This document shows positions 1-14,015 of a DNA stretch of 64,000 nucleotides, in pieces. The notes under the pieces are model-generated. The model had not been told where the DNA came from. It was given only the letters and a program-made list of their open reading frames with translations, and searched no databases. Position 1 is the stretch's first letter. Each line of letters starts with the position of its first letter. The translations under genes and the position numbers were made by a program. This stretch comes from Meandrina meandrites (taxonomy: Eukaryota; Cnidaria; Anthozoa; Scleractinia; Meandrinidae), in assembly GCA_963693305.1 (NCBI GenBank), contig OY855904.1, forward strand, positions 43,081,804-43,145,803. Direction: 5' to 3'.

Positions 1-1533
1 CTAGTACAAAATTCTGGCTGTCAATTTTTAACTACATCCCTGCTAGGTTTTTTTTAAACAAATAATTTAAGTAAGAAAATGCTCGCATCCCATGCTCTTG
101 ACATACACTGTAGCTTGAATTATCTCGTCACTCATTGCTTCACTACATTTCACATTTGTAGACATTTTTAAAATTTCATCTTCATCAAGTTAAGTTTTGT
201 ATTGGTCAGTGGAATTAAAAACAAAAGTCTACAACCCAAGGAATCTTCAAGCGAGTGAATTTGCTCGCCCACTTAATTCCTATTTTGCAATTCAGTAAAA
301 AAAAGTTGTAAAAAGAGATTGTCAATTTTTCAAATAATATGTCATGTAACCAACAGCAAATAATTATATCCCCTATTAACACCAGAATCTAATTTTGTGG
401 AATTTTGTAAGGCTGTATAGAAAAAGGACAGTAAGGCCAGATAAAAGTTCTCGTGGAATAAAATTCCATCAACATCTAATTGTAGCTACATTTTGCTCCA
501 ATTAGGTATACTACAAAACAGCTGAGATTGCAATGTATTTCTGTTTATTCTTTTTTGTGGCATTGCAAGAGTTTTTTCAGTGTTGCAGGTTTTAATTTGT
601 TCTCCTAAATTGCAACATTTCAGGGCAAATGGAGGGCAATTTAAAATGAATTAACACATAGTTGTGTCAGCCACCCCCACCCCCCTGTCAGTTTTCTTTT
701 TAAATTGTGGTAAGATGCTAATCATTCCCGGGGGTGGGTGGAGGGGGGTACTCCCCTATAGCAAGTATATAGGTATGTGCCAACCCAAAGGGTATGGTTT
801 TTGAGCCATTTTGGTATGAAAACGGGTATAGATTTTGAACATTTTGATATGAAATTGGGTATGGTTATCGGGAAACTCCCAGCAACAGGGGGGAGTAGCT
901 GGTGAGAGAGATGGCAAAATAGATAAAATATATCATTCCAGCTAAATTTTCCCTGTTCATGTTGTGTTATGTTAACTTCTGTTCAGCACTGATGCATATG
1001 CTATGCAACATCAGGTCTGAGAATGGGTAATGGCTTTTGAGGCCAGGTCTGAAAACGGGTGTGTGGAAAATGGCATTTTTCGGTCTGAAATTGCGCCTGT
1101 ATTTGGAGACGCGGGCGGCACACTCCCTTCAAAAATTCAAAATGGCGATTTGTTTGGTGATTGTTTTCACTCGCCATGGCGACCAAATTAATTTGAACAG
1201 CATTTGCTTCGCTTACGAGAGCTGTTACAATACCCACAGACACAATTTCAGCCCAAGCATAAAATACCTCTGTATTTTCAATGAACATGCGAAAACAGTA
1301 AACATTTTATAGTCACAACGCCACGGGGCGCCGCTCAAAGGAATTTCGCAATCAGACATCGACACGCGCAAAAAATCATGGCGTTTTTACAAGTAACATG
1401 AAGTTTTCTGCTAAAATCAAAGCCGATTGATGGTGTACATGTACAATTACAAGTCCGAGCAGAAGAACTCTTAGCGTTACCTAGTTGTTTTGGGAGGAGA
1501 AAATAGGCTCAAAGACGAAATACGTTGACTTAC
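1..1533. other. Intron 2 of the left alpha-tubulin copy
   Basis: No coding exon was found here. The stretch follows the splice donor of tubulin exon 2 at 1533 on the minus strand, so it should be intron 2, with later exons beyond the left edge. Bases from about 400 to 700 and from about 1110 to 1480 align by eye with intron 2 of the right copy (about 9930-10900). Bases from about 720 to 1110 form a GGGGTACTCCC-type repeat that the right copy lacks. Confidence 0.6.
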
Positions 1534-2042
1534 CGACAACGGTTGGTTCCAAGTCAATGAACACGGCACGAGGAACGTGTTTTCCCGCTCCAGTCTCGCT
1601 GAAAAATGTGTTGAAGGAATCGTCTCCTCCGCCGATGGTTTTGTCGCTCGGCATTTGGCCATCAGGCTGAATTCCATGCTCTAAGCAGTACAACTCCCAA
1701 CAGGCGTTTCCAATCTGGACTCCGGCTTGGCCAACGTGGATAGAAATACACTCACGCTGAGAAACAACAACAACCATTTTATTGAATTGTTACTCGTACA
1801 GTAACCACTGTAATTGTTACTACACGCGGCGTACGAGCTTACACGCACTCAGTGGCTTTTAACGGCTGTATTTAATCGAGAAAGGAAGCGACATTTTCAT
1901 AATTGAAGAAAGTTTTGAGCTTCGTTTTCAAGATTAGCTGATCACAGCACAATGGAACAAGGACGACATTCTCTTCCGCTTTTTCGATATCATTACCGAG
2001 TTAACTTATCAAGGGTCATTAAATAAGAATTCTACTTACCAT
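1534..2042 (-). CDS. Alpha-tubulin, left copy (5' exons 1-2 only)
   Basis: Alpha-tubulin pairs with beta-tubulin and polymerises into microtubules. Exon 1 codes only the initiator ATG (2042-2040) and is followed directly by a GTAAGT donor. Exon 2 (1756-1534, 223 nt) follows a TTTCTCAG acceptor, codes the tubulin N-terminus from [10 protein letters not shown] to EPTVV, and ends at a GTAAGT donor in phase 1. Visible marks include Lys40 (the acetylation site) in [10 protein letters not shown] and the first nucleotide-binding segment [13 protein letters not shown]. The remaining exons lie left of the window, so the copy is partial because of the window edge rather than visibly broken. It is near-identical to exon 2 of the right copy (one visible change is I for V in RECISIHV). 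The two genes are a tandem duplication including upstream DNA. Confidence 0.93.
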
Positions 2043-2175
2043 TTTTGATGTAGATTATAAGAAAAGAGCAGTCAAATTTGCTTTTGTTTAAAACTGCGCG
2101 CAGAGTCTTCCCTCGTGAAGGCAACGACTTTCGACAGGGGACCGTTTGTTTGAGACAGGGAGCGTTTGCGCGCTC

Positions 2176-2181
2176 TTTATA
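2176..2181 (-). promoter_or_regulatory. TATA box of left alpha-tubulin copy
   Basis: TATAAA reads on the minus strand about 135 bp upstream of the exon 1 ATG, in a block (about 2100-2190) conserved with the right copy (about 11540-11645). That placing leaves about 100 nt of 5' UTR. Confidence 0.5.
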
Positions 2182-2564
2182 AGCGCATTTTCAAAGCAAC
2201 CGCCTTCTGACAGGCAAAACCGGTTTTTGTAACAATAGAGTCTGGACAAGTTTCCATAACAACCGTCCCTGGGGGAGGGGAAGTATAAAAGGAGACAGAG
2301 ATATTTATTGAAATAAAACCATCACCAGAGCCCACTCGAAGTAAAGGATACCGCGCCCTAATAAATTACGTACGCCGGCAAGATTGAAACATGGATATGA
2401 GAGGGATCAGATGCAAAAATCAAGTTGTTATCTTGTCCAGCCCTCCCCTCCCTCCTTCCATGGTATTCAGTTTTTCCACGGCGGAAAAAAACTGGTACCA
2501 ATGAGTATTCAACTAGCGGTTTACAGATTCCTGACGCGTGGCGTAAAAATCGAACGATTTGGTA

Positions 2565-3068
2565 CAGTCGAAGCTCTCTTAACGGACACTCTCATAAGCG
2601 GACAGCTCTACTTACGGCCGCCTTGTTTGAAACCCCGTTTTAACTCACATACAAACGCTGTATTTTTACATTCTCGTAGGCGGACATTCCCGTAAGCGGC
2701 AGCGGACACTTTCAGAGATTACAACTTAGACTTTTTCTTAGTTTTTAAGCTCCCGTAAGCGGACACCAGAAAGAAAATCCTATTAACAACATATGTATCT
2801 TGGTTTTATCAATCAACTTAACATCGCCGTTCGTCACAATGATTTTACAGTAATTACAGTACCATATTTCAGTGTTTGTTTTGTCGTAATCCACGTCCAG
2901 TTACAATGCGGTATTTAGTTAGCTTGGCAAGCTCCCGTAAGCGGCAATCCATCCCCTGCACCTCTAGTGGCCACTTAAGAAACCATTCTCGTAAAAATAA
3001 GCGGCCAGCTCCAGTTTCGGACACTTTTTTCGAGTTCCGAGGGTGTCCGCTTACGAGAGCTTCGACTG
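2565..3068. mobile_element. Tigger/pogo-type MITE with TA target duplication
   Basis: The ends are inverted copies beginning CAGTCGAAGCTCTC, and the element is flanked by TA on both sides. The interior is full of AAGCGGACA-type repeats in both orientations. The right tubulin copy has the unoccupied site at about 12019-12024 (GGTACC followed by ATATTTCG), so the element arrived after the tubulin duplication. It has no coding capacity. Assignment to Tigger/pogo rests on the CAGT ends and the TA target. Confidence 0.75.
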
Positions 3069-3404
3069 TACTGTATTTCGATTTTGTCCTACGGTCGCGG
3101 TCATCCAACGAAATCGAGCACAAAGGTTTCATTTTTTGTGGGCAAATCAAATCATTCGATTTAGTTCGATTGATTTTCCGATCTTTGAGCTAAAATTCAT
3201 AATAAAGAGTGCCAAGATTCGTGTTTGCATCCTTGTTAAGTGTGTAAAATGTAAAATGCCTCTTTTCTGACCTTATATTTACTAAATAAATTTAATGTGG
3301 TCACCCAACTAGTTTAGCTTTTTAGTTATTTTGGGTGACCAATAACTGTATGTATTTTTAATTTATTTATTGTTTAAATATTATTAGCAATTTTGCAGTT
3401 CAAA

Positions 3405-4256
3405 CAGGACAACTCGGATTAATATTAATCGGATTAATATTAATCCTAATGATTATTATAATCCAGTAATGGATTATTATAGTCCAGTAATAGATTATTA
3501 TAATCCAGTAATAGATTATTATAATCTATTACTGAGGTTTGAGCCGTGCCTTAATCTATTAGGATTAATATTAATCTTAGGTAAGATTAATATTAATCCT
3601 ACTTAAATATTAATCTTAATATTAATCCTACTTAGGATTCCTATTAATCGCACATATTTTAAATTAATCTTTGTCCAAAGCTTCCGAAGATTGGCATTAT
3701 TTAAAGATCTTAGGCTTGCTTATCACTATCTTATACATTCTTGAACTCTTTTGACTCTTTTGCCATCATGATATGCCGGTTCCGAAGGCTCGAAACAGTT
3801 CGTGTCTTTGGGATTGCATGTCGCTATTTCTATGCAGCTGGTAGTTATTCCCTTTCTCAAGGTCCCCTTTTTTTATAAAAGCACATGCCCACGGGACGGA
3901 TTCGCTGGCCCAGAGGTGCTTGCTCCTTTTCATTCACTTCTAGGGTCAACATCGTGGTATCTACCAGCTCTAGCAAATGCAAGTGATCGTCATGTGACTG
4001 ATGTGATCAGTGTTATGTCCCGTCAGTCCTGTGTTATGTCTGCAGTGTGTCTGTTATTAAAGCTGTATATCCAAACATTCACGGGAATTTTATCTCGATT
4101 ATAATAGAGATTAATATTAATCCGGATGATATTATTAATAATAATCTAATCCTTCCAATTTTTTGCCGTGCCTTAATCTATTACTGGATTATAATAACCT
4201 GATTATAATCTATTATTATCATAATCCACGGATTAATATTAATCCGAGTTGTCCTG
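3405..4256. mobile_element. Foldback element with 6-bp target duplication
   Basis: The element runs from CAGGACAACTCGG to its inverted copy CCGAGTTGTCCTG, with TTCAAA directly repeated on both sides. The subterminal regions are rows of ATTAATATTAATC and ATTATAATCCAG repeats in both orientations around a unique core (about 3660-4100). No transposase is visible. It lies in a larger stretch (about 3233-4304) absent from the right tubulin copy; that stretch ends in a (TTG)n tail like those of retroposons. Confidence 0.75.
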
Positions 4257-5285
4257 TTCAAATAAACCTTGTTGTTGTCGTTGTTGTTGTTGTTGTTGCC
4301 ATGTGATGATTCATTTGGGATGTTACAATTGTTCTGTACCACAGGCAGACCAAGCGATGGCCTTGTTAATGACATGCAACGGTCGTTCTCCGTTTGACTC
4401 AAACGATCGAATAATGCCCCATAAATCGCTGAATTTGAGATCTTTTGTTCCTAAATTACAATATCGATACAATAAACTATAACCAAGATAAAATAAAGAT
4501 CACTCACCTAATGTTGATTATCTGTTTTTTGCGAGCTTTGGTGGGGTTTTGGTGCTAAGCTTGTTTTCGTCCTATAATTCATCACAAAATTGCTGTTTTG
4601 GTTTATAATTCATGCAGACGCATTGAATCCGAGGATTTCAATCAGCCTGTTCAGGTCGGTGGCGGCTAGCGAGGAATTAATGCATCAGTCAATTCCAGCA
4701 GTGCCCATCCCCCACGGGCTAACCCCCGGGCATTAGCATTTCTTTAAAAAAAATTGGCAAATTCCCCGGGGTGGGGATGAAGGAACCGGGCAAATGCCGC
4801 GCTCCTGGGTTGATTGTTTTCAATCGCTCGATAGGTGATATAAGAATATAATACAAGTTGTTGTTTCTTATTAGCAATGAAGAAATATCTAAAATTGAGA
4901 AAATATACCTTTAAAAACATCCATGAACATCCACCAGCTTCTCCAGTCCTTCATGGACTAATCCACGTCTTGGCCTATAAACGCCTCCATCACGAATACG
5001 CGACTCACTACAGGGTTTCGAAACCACGTGTCAAATGCCCGGAAATGTAAGATGTCTACGATCTTCTTGTTTCTAATAGTACATTTTTACTGTGTTCTTT
5101 ATGTGCTTTTGAACATAAAAGATATTTTTGTAATAGAGAACTTGCGTATTTTTTTCTTTTTAAACAATTAATAACAAGAAGCCCACGTGGCTTTATAGAA
5201 GGAAAACTGTAAACTAGAGAAAGGGCCAACGGACAAAGCAAAGGACCCGGATCCTGGTGGATCTGATCAGCAAAATTTGGGATAC

Positions 5286-5569
5286 AAAAAACTGAAAAAC
5301 AGAAAGGCTGACCGTACGGTTGGATTGATTTATATGTTTTCCAATATTTCGTCAGGCACGGCCTGACTTCTTCAGGGAATGAGCAACTGAAGAAAAAACG
5401 TTACAATTTAAACAACCAAGACAATAGGTAATAAGATACAATATAAAAAAATACCGTTTTTTCTTCAGTTGTTCATTCCCTGAAGAAGTCAGGCCGTGCC
5501 TGACGAAATATTGGAAAATATATAAATCAATCCAACCGTACGGTCAGCCTTTCTGTTTTTCAGTTTTTT
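5286..5569. repeat. Foldback repeat with arms of about 113 bp
   Basis: The left arm (about 5286-5398) and right arm (about 5457-5569) are near-perfect reverse complements around a spacer of about 58 bp. Both contain CGTACGGTTGGATTGATT and CAGGCACGGCCTGAC or their complements. It is probably a MITE; no clear target duplication was seen. Confidence 0.75.
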
Positions 5570-6832
5570 ATAGAAGGGTCTAGTGACGTATATACGACAT
5601 ACGATACTCGGGCGTCAAGACTGTGCTGTGTCTACACACTGCTTTCAATGTCTGTTCTCTGTCTTCCAGGGTTGTAGTTAAGAAATTTGTCCGCCGGTTA
5701 TCTTGTAAATTGGGGGGTATGGGGGGCCTCCCCCAGTAAATTTTGAAAATTTTAATTCAATTTGTGGCACTCTGGTGAAATCTGGGGGCTCTTTTATGCA
5801 AAAAAGAAACAACCATTAAAGAGAAAAAATTGTACATGCGTAGGCATTTTTTTTCTTTTACGTTGCTTTAAGCTTAAATCACCTGATTCCATGGATGGGT
5901 AGATCCGTAAATTAACAACTGTCGGATGACTTTAGCTTTACAATACTATTCGCTCGTGGATCCTCGTGGATCGAACTAGCTTGTCCCACGTTTCCGAGAG
6001 ATCTGGGAGACTTGGTAACAAACTCGTTCCCAATCTTTCACAACCCCTTGAATGCGGGGGGCAACCTAGCTTCGTGTTGACAAGATGGCGGACGCAGAAA
6101 ACGGAGAGAGGACACGGTAAACAAGTTCTCAAAACAAGGCTTTATTTCAATTACTTTGTGGCATCGATACTCAAGGTAGTTAGGAGTTTATTCAACCTTT
6201 TCACTCCGAATATATGATTCTAAATCAAACAAGTGCGTAACCAAAGAACTGTTCAATGCAATGCCCTTTCAACCGAGTGTTCGCCAGCCAAAATTCAGCC
6301 GGCGATGACCTCGTTCCCAGCCGGCGAATTTCGCCGGCAGCCGGCGCTTAGCGACAACCCTGGACTCACTCTTCTATTCGTATTATAGCGAATCAAATGA
6401 AAAAAAAACTTCCCTTTCGAAAGTTTTTTCAAACGCAATACAGTTGGATTATTTGTTTCCTGGTTGTTACAAAAAAGAACGTGTTAATTTTGACTGCCAT
6501 TAAGTGGGGAATGCTAGCATGCAAGATTACTTCAGTTCATACTCTACATTTTCCGGTTATGGACAACTTCCGTCCATTGCATTAACTCATTCATTACGCA
6601 TGCGCACATATGAACGAGCTAAAAAATAGTATGCGAGCACAACGGAGGTAACCGAGAAAAATTGCCAAAATTTTAGCAACATTGCATAAAACAGATTTCG
6701 AAATAGTTTTATCGGTTTTATAGTAATTTATATACTAATCATTTTGTATTTAATTTTAGGCCTTTAACACGAAAAGGCCGCTCTGGAGAGTGTTAATAAA
6801 ATTTGTATTTTTTTGTATCACACTGATGAACA

Positions 6833-7350
6833 AATGCTGGGGGTCAATTAACCCTGTCCATTTATACACCTGGGTAGAAAGGCACTATGCAAGTTAAAGG
6901 GGCACTATCACGGCTGAAATATCATATTTTATAAGAATGGGCTGTAGCTTGCTATAAATTGTACTTAATTGTCTTGCAATAGAAAGAAAAAAAGGCTTAC
7001 AGTGGTAAATGCAAAGAAATATCAACTAAGAGGAAACAGTGACTAACAAAATGTTTAAAATTTCACCAGAATGGCAGCTTTGAATTCTGGACATCCTGTC
7101 CAAAAATCAATCGCAATCCACTTCCATCCTTGCAATCCTGTACTTCTTCCTCAAAATAACTGTTCTATCCTGTTTTGTGGGATCTATTTATCAAATTTAT
7201 TCATGTATTTGGTGGCATTTGGAAATATACTGAGGAAATTAGAAAATAGAAATTTCTATGATTAGCCGTGATAGTGCCCCTTTAAGTGTCTAGCCTAAGA
7301 ACACAAACCAACTATACCCGGACAGCTCGATCCAGAATCTAGCCCACCAA
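6833..7350 (-). repeat. SINE fragment split by a MITE
   Basis: Bases 6833-6893 and 7286-7350 resemble two adjoining parts of the SINE at 62072-62355: the GGTAACCCTG/CACCTGGGT part and the CCCAAGAACACAA part. The TTAA MITE at 6898-7281 separates them. The match was made by eye and is diverged. Confidence 0.5.
6898..7281. mobile_element. TTAA-flanked MITE (piggyBac type)
   Basis: The inverted ends begin AGGGGCACTATCACGGCT and both flanks are TTAA, as for piggyBac-family elements. The 384-bp interior has no transposase. It landed inside an older SINE copy. Confidence 0.75.
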
Positions 7351-7473
7351 CCATCTCCCCTAAAATCCTGGTATAGGTAGGTATTTGTCTTATCTAAGAA
7401 GGTTTCCGTCCCTTACAAGAACTTGACATTTTAACTACAGAAACTAGCACACATTTCGTCAAGTGAACAAATC

Positions 7474-7479
7474 TTTAAT
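7474..7479 (-). terminator. Poly(A) signal of right alpha-tubulin
   Basis: ATTAAA on the minus strand lies about 55 nt past the TAA stop. It is the nearest polyadenylation hexamer. Confidence 0.4.
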
Positions 7480-7532
7480 GCTCAAATGTTTAAAACACAG
7501 TTTTCGTGGTCAAAAGATAGTAAATGACGTGT

Positions 7533-11496
<3,964 letters not shown>

Positions 11497-11630
11497 TTTT
11501 GTTGTAGATTATTAGAAAACGAGCAGTCAAATATGCTTGTGTTTAAAACTGAGCAAAGAGTCTTCCCTCGTGAAGGCAACGACTTTCGACAGGGGACCGT
11601 TTGTTTAATGCAGGGAGCGTTTGCGCGCTC

Positions 11631-11636
11631 CTTATA
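11631..11636 (-). promoter_or_regulatory. TATA-like box of right alpha-tubulin
   Basis: TATAAG on the minus strand stands at the same place as TATAAA in the left copy, about 135 bp upstream of the ATG exon and inside conserved upstream DNA. The A-to-G change may weaken it. Confidence 0.4.
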
Positions 11637-12970
11637 AGCGCATTTTCACAGCAACCGCCTTCTGACAGGTAAAACCGGTTTTTGTAACAATTGAGTTTGC
11701 ACAGGTTTCCATAACAACGGTCCCTGAGGGAGGGGAGGGAAAGGACGCGGAATCACGAAAATTATTGAAAAAAAAACCATCGCCAGAACCCACTCGAAGT
11801 TCGCGTAGTGCAGCGTACCATATAAATAACGCCGATAAGATTGAAACATGGATATGAGAGGGTCAGATTCAAAAATCAAGTTGTTATCTCGTTCCCCCCC
11901 CCCCCCCCCCTCCTCTTCCCTCCCTTCCTGGTATCCAGTTTTTCCACGGCGGGAATTAAACCTGAATATTCAACTAACGGTTTACAGATTCCTGACGCGT
12001 GACGTAAAAATCGAACGATATGGTACCATATTTCGATATTGTTCGGTCTTTGGTCATCGAGCGAAATCGGACACAAAACGTTTGAGCAAATCAAATCGTT
12101 CGATTTAGTTTGATTGATTTTCCGAACTCCGAGCTAAAATTTAAAATAGAGTTTCAAGATTCGTGTTTACATCCCTGTTGCCATGTGACGATTCACTTGG
12201 GAGGTTTACAATTGTTCGGTTCGTACATGCATGCTCCAAAGTAACCTCCCAAAGGAATCGTCCCGTGGTCTGAATAGCGAAGCGCGCGAGTGACGTCATG
12301 ACTCAGACAAGACTCGGACAAACAAAGTGGAATGGTTCACGATTTCCTAAAACGCCTTCTCGAACAGCCTGTCTTCCCTTAAACACATTTTCTGAAACGA
12401 AAGCTTCGCCTAGATTCCCTCTATTTCTCTCAGAACACCCTGTTGTTGTCTAAGCCTTGTGGGGGTATAACCTTTTGCATTCTATTAAAAACCTCGCGTT
12501 CTTCGATATTGGGTGCCACACGGCTGACGTCGAGTTCTAAATAGTCTGCGTAGCAAGCGTTCCCGTACGAGCGAAGCGCTTTTGCGTGCGATCAAAAACC
12601 CTGATCGCGCGAAAATTGCGGCGAGAGCGCGACCAGACCCTTCACTCGCGCGCGACACATAGCACTTCGCTCTCGACTGGATTCCATCCGAAAAGACAAC
12701 TTTCTATTAATTCGTTGTCGATCGGAAAATTACATCTCATTAGCTATTAGCTGGATAAAAAGCCGTGAAAGATGACAATAAATGCATGTTTATTCCTCGT
12801 CCTGAAAACACCAAACGTAATATAAAGCCAAACATAGCATGGTCATTTACGCAAACATTTGATATCTTGGGGGGGAGGGGGAGGGGAGTATGGGTAGGTA
12901 GGTAGATAGGTAAGTAGGAAGGTAGGTAAGTAGTAGGTAGGAAGGTAAATTCTGCATTCAAAGAGAATTT

Positions 12971-13101
12971 CTAGCCTATCGCAAGGTTACCCCCAGCTGG
13001 GTGGAGAGAGCACTTTGAGTGTTTTGCCCAAGAACACAACACAATGATCCCGGCAAGGACTCGATTCAGAGTCCAGCGCATCAACCGTTAGGCCACCGCG
13101 C
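12971..13101 (-). repeat. SINE fragment (tRNA-related end)
   Basis: On the minus strand it runs from a GCGCGGTGGCCTAACGGTTG head through TTGTGTTCTTGGGCAAAACA to CACCCAGCTGGGGGTAACC, collinear with the SINE at 62072-62355 but shorter. Confidence 0.65.
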
Positions 13102-13564
13102 AAGCTTTTATAGATTGTTCTAGCAGGATTATTGGCATAATTTGAGAAAAGCAGCATAATTTTCCATTAGGAAGCTACAATCTTGGACAGAATAAAAAGA
13201 GAAATTGGACCCCCCCCCCCTCCCCCCGAATCAATGATGAATCCTCGCAAAAACCAAAACGCGCCCACTTTCCCATCATTGAAATGGGGGGGGGGGGGGG
13301 GGGGGGGGGGAGGGGTGGTCTTAATTTTTCATTTGAAATGTCCAAGATTGTAGTATAATTGAATTAAAGTAAAACCCTCAATCAAAATAAAAAAAAATAC
13401 ATTTATTTACTGCTCACTGTCGTTATGGCGCACTGCAAACAAACAGCCATTAGAAATGGATAACTATCACTAAAATAACAATATAATGATGGAATCTGGA
13501 AAAGAGCAATAAGTTGTTTCATTGTGAGCATCGGCCCTAAAAACTACAACATTAAAAATATTTA

Positions 13565-13758
13565 AGGCCGGATTAACACGGTACGACTTTCTCGCATGAC
13601 ATAAGCTTACGCCATGACTACAACACGATCACGTCGTGTAAATCAGCCTACAACACAGTTACGGTAACACGCGCGCGCGTGTAAATGGTCCTAAGTCGTG
13701 TCGTAGGCCTGTCGTAAGCTTGTCGCATGCGAGAAAGTCGTACCGTGTAAATCGCTTT
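13565..13758. mobile_element. Palindromic MITE of about 195 bp
   Basis: GGATTAACACGGTACGACTT at the left and its near-inverse AAGTCGTACCGTGTAAATC at the right pair through nearly the whole length, with GTCGTAAGCTT/AAGCTTACG inside. There is no coding capacity and the boundaries are approximate. Confidence 0.65.
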
Positions 13759-13786
13759 TTAGAGAGTCTTTTTAGACTCTTAGACA

Positions 13787-13792
13787 TTTATT
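13787..13792 (-). terminator. Possible BHMT poly(A) signal
   Basis: AATAAA on the minus strand about 225 nt past the BHMT stop codon is the first perfect hexamer downstream. Confidence 0.3.
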
Positions 13793-14015
13793 TGTGTGGA
13801 TCAGCTCTTGTGTTGATATAATCCCAAAATGTGACCATTAATGGAAATGAAAATTATTCAACAAGTGAAAAAAAAACTTGTATACTGTTGCACTACTAGG
13901 TAAAAAGTTATATCCTATAATTTCCACAAATTGAATCGTTTTAAAAATCACTAAATAACGGAGTTGACTACGCCCAGAGCTTGTAAATGGGACTTGGTTC
14001 CAGTTCTCTGCAGTT

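Larger units (their letters stand above)
4310..7473. other. Intergenic spacer between the two tubulin genes
   Basis: No gene was recognised. The stretch holds a CCGGG-rich repeat (about 4690-4800), a foldback element, a SINE fragment and a TTAA MITE, listed separately. Short open frames here lack any recognisable protein or splice support. Confidence 0.5.
11497..14015. other. Spacer between alpha-tubulin and BHMT
   Basis: The first part (to about 12,180) is tubulin upstream DNA duplicated in the left copy. No further gene was recognised. It contains a C-run near 11,900, a GGTAGGTA-type simple repeat near 12,890-12,950, a SINE fragment, a G-run near 13,290 and a palindromic MITE. Confidence 0.5.
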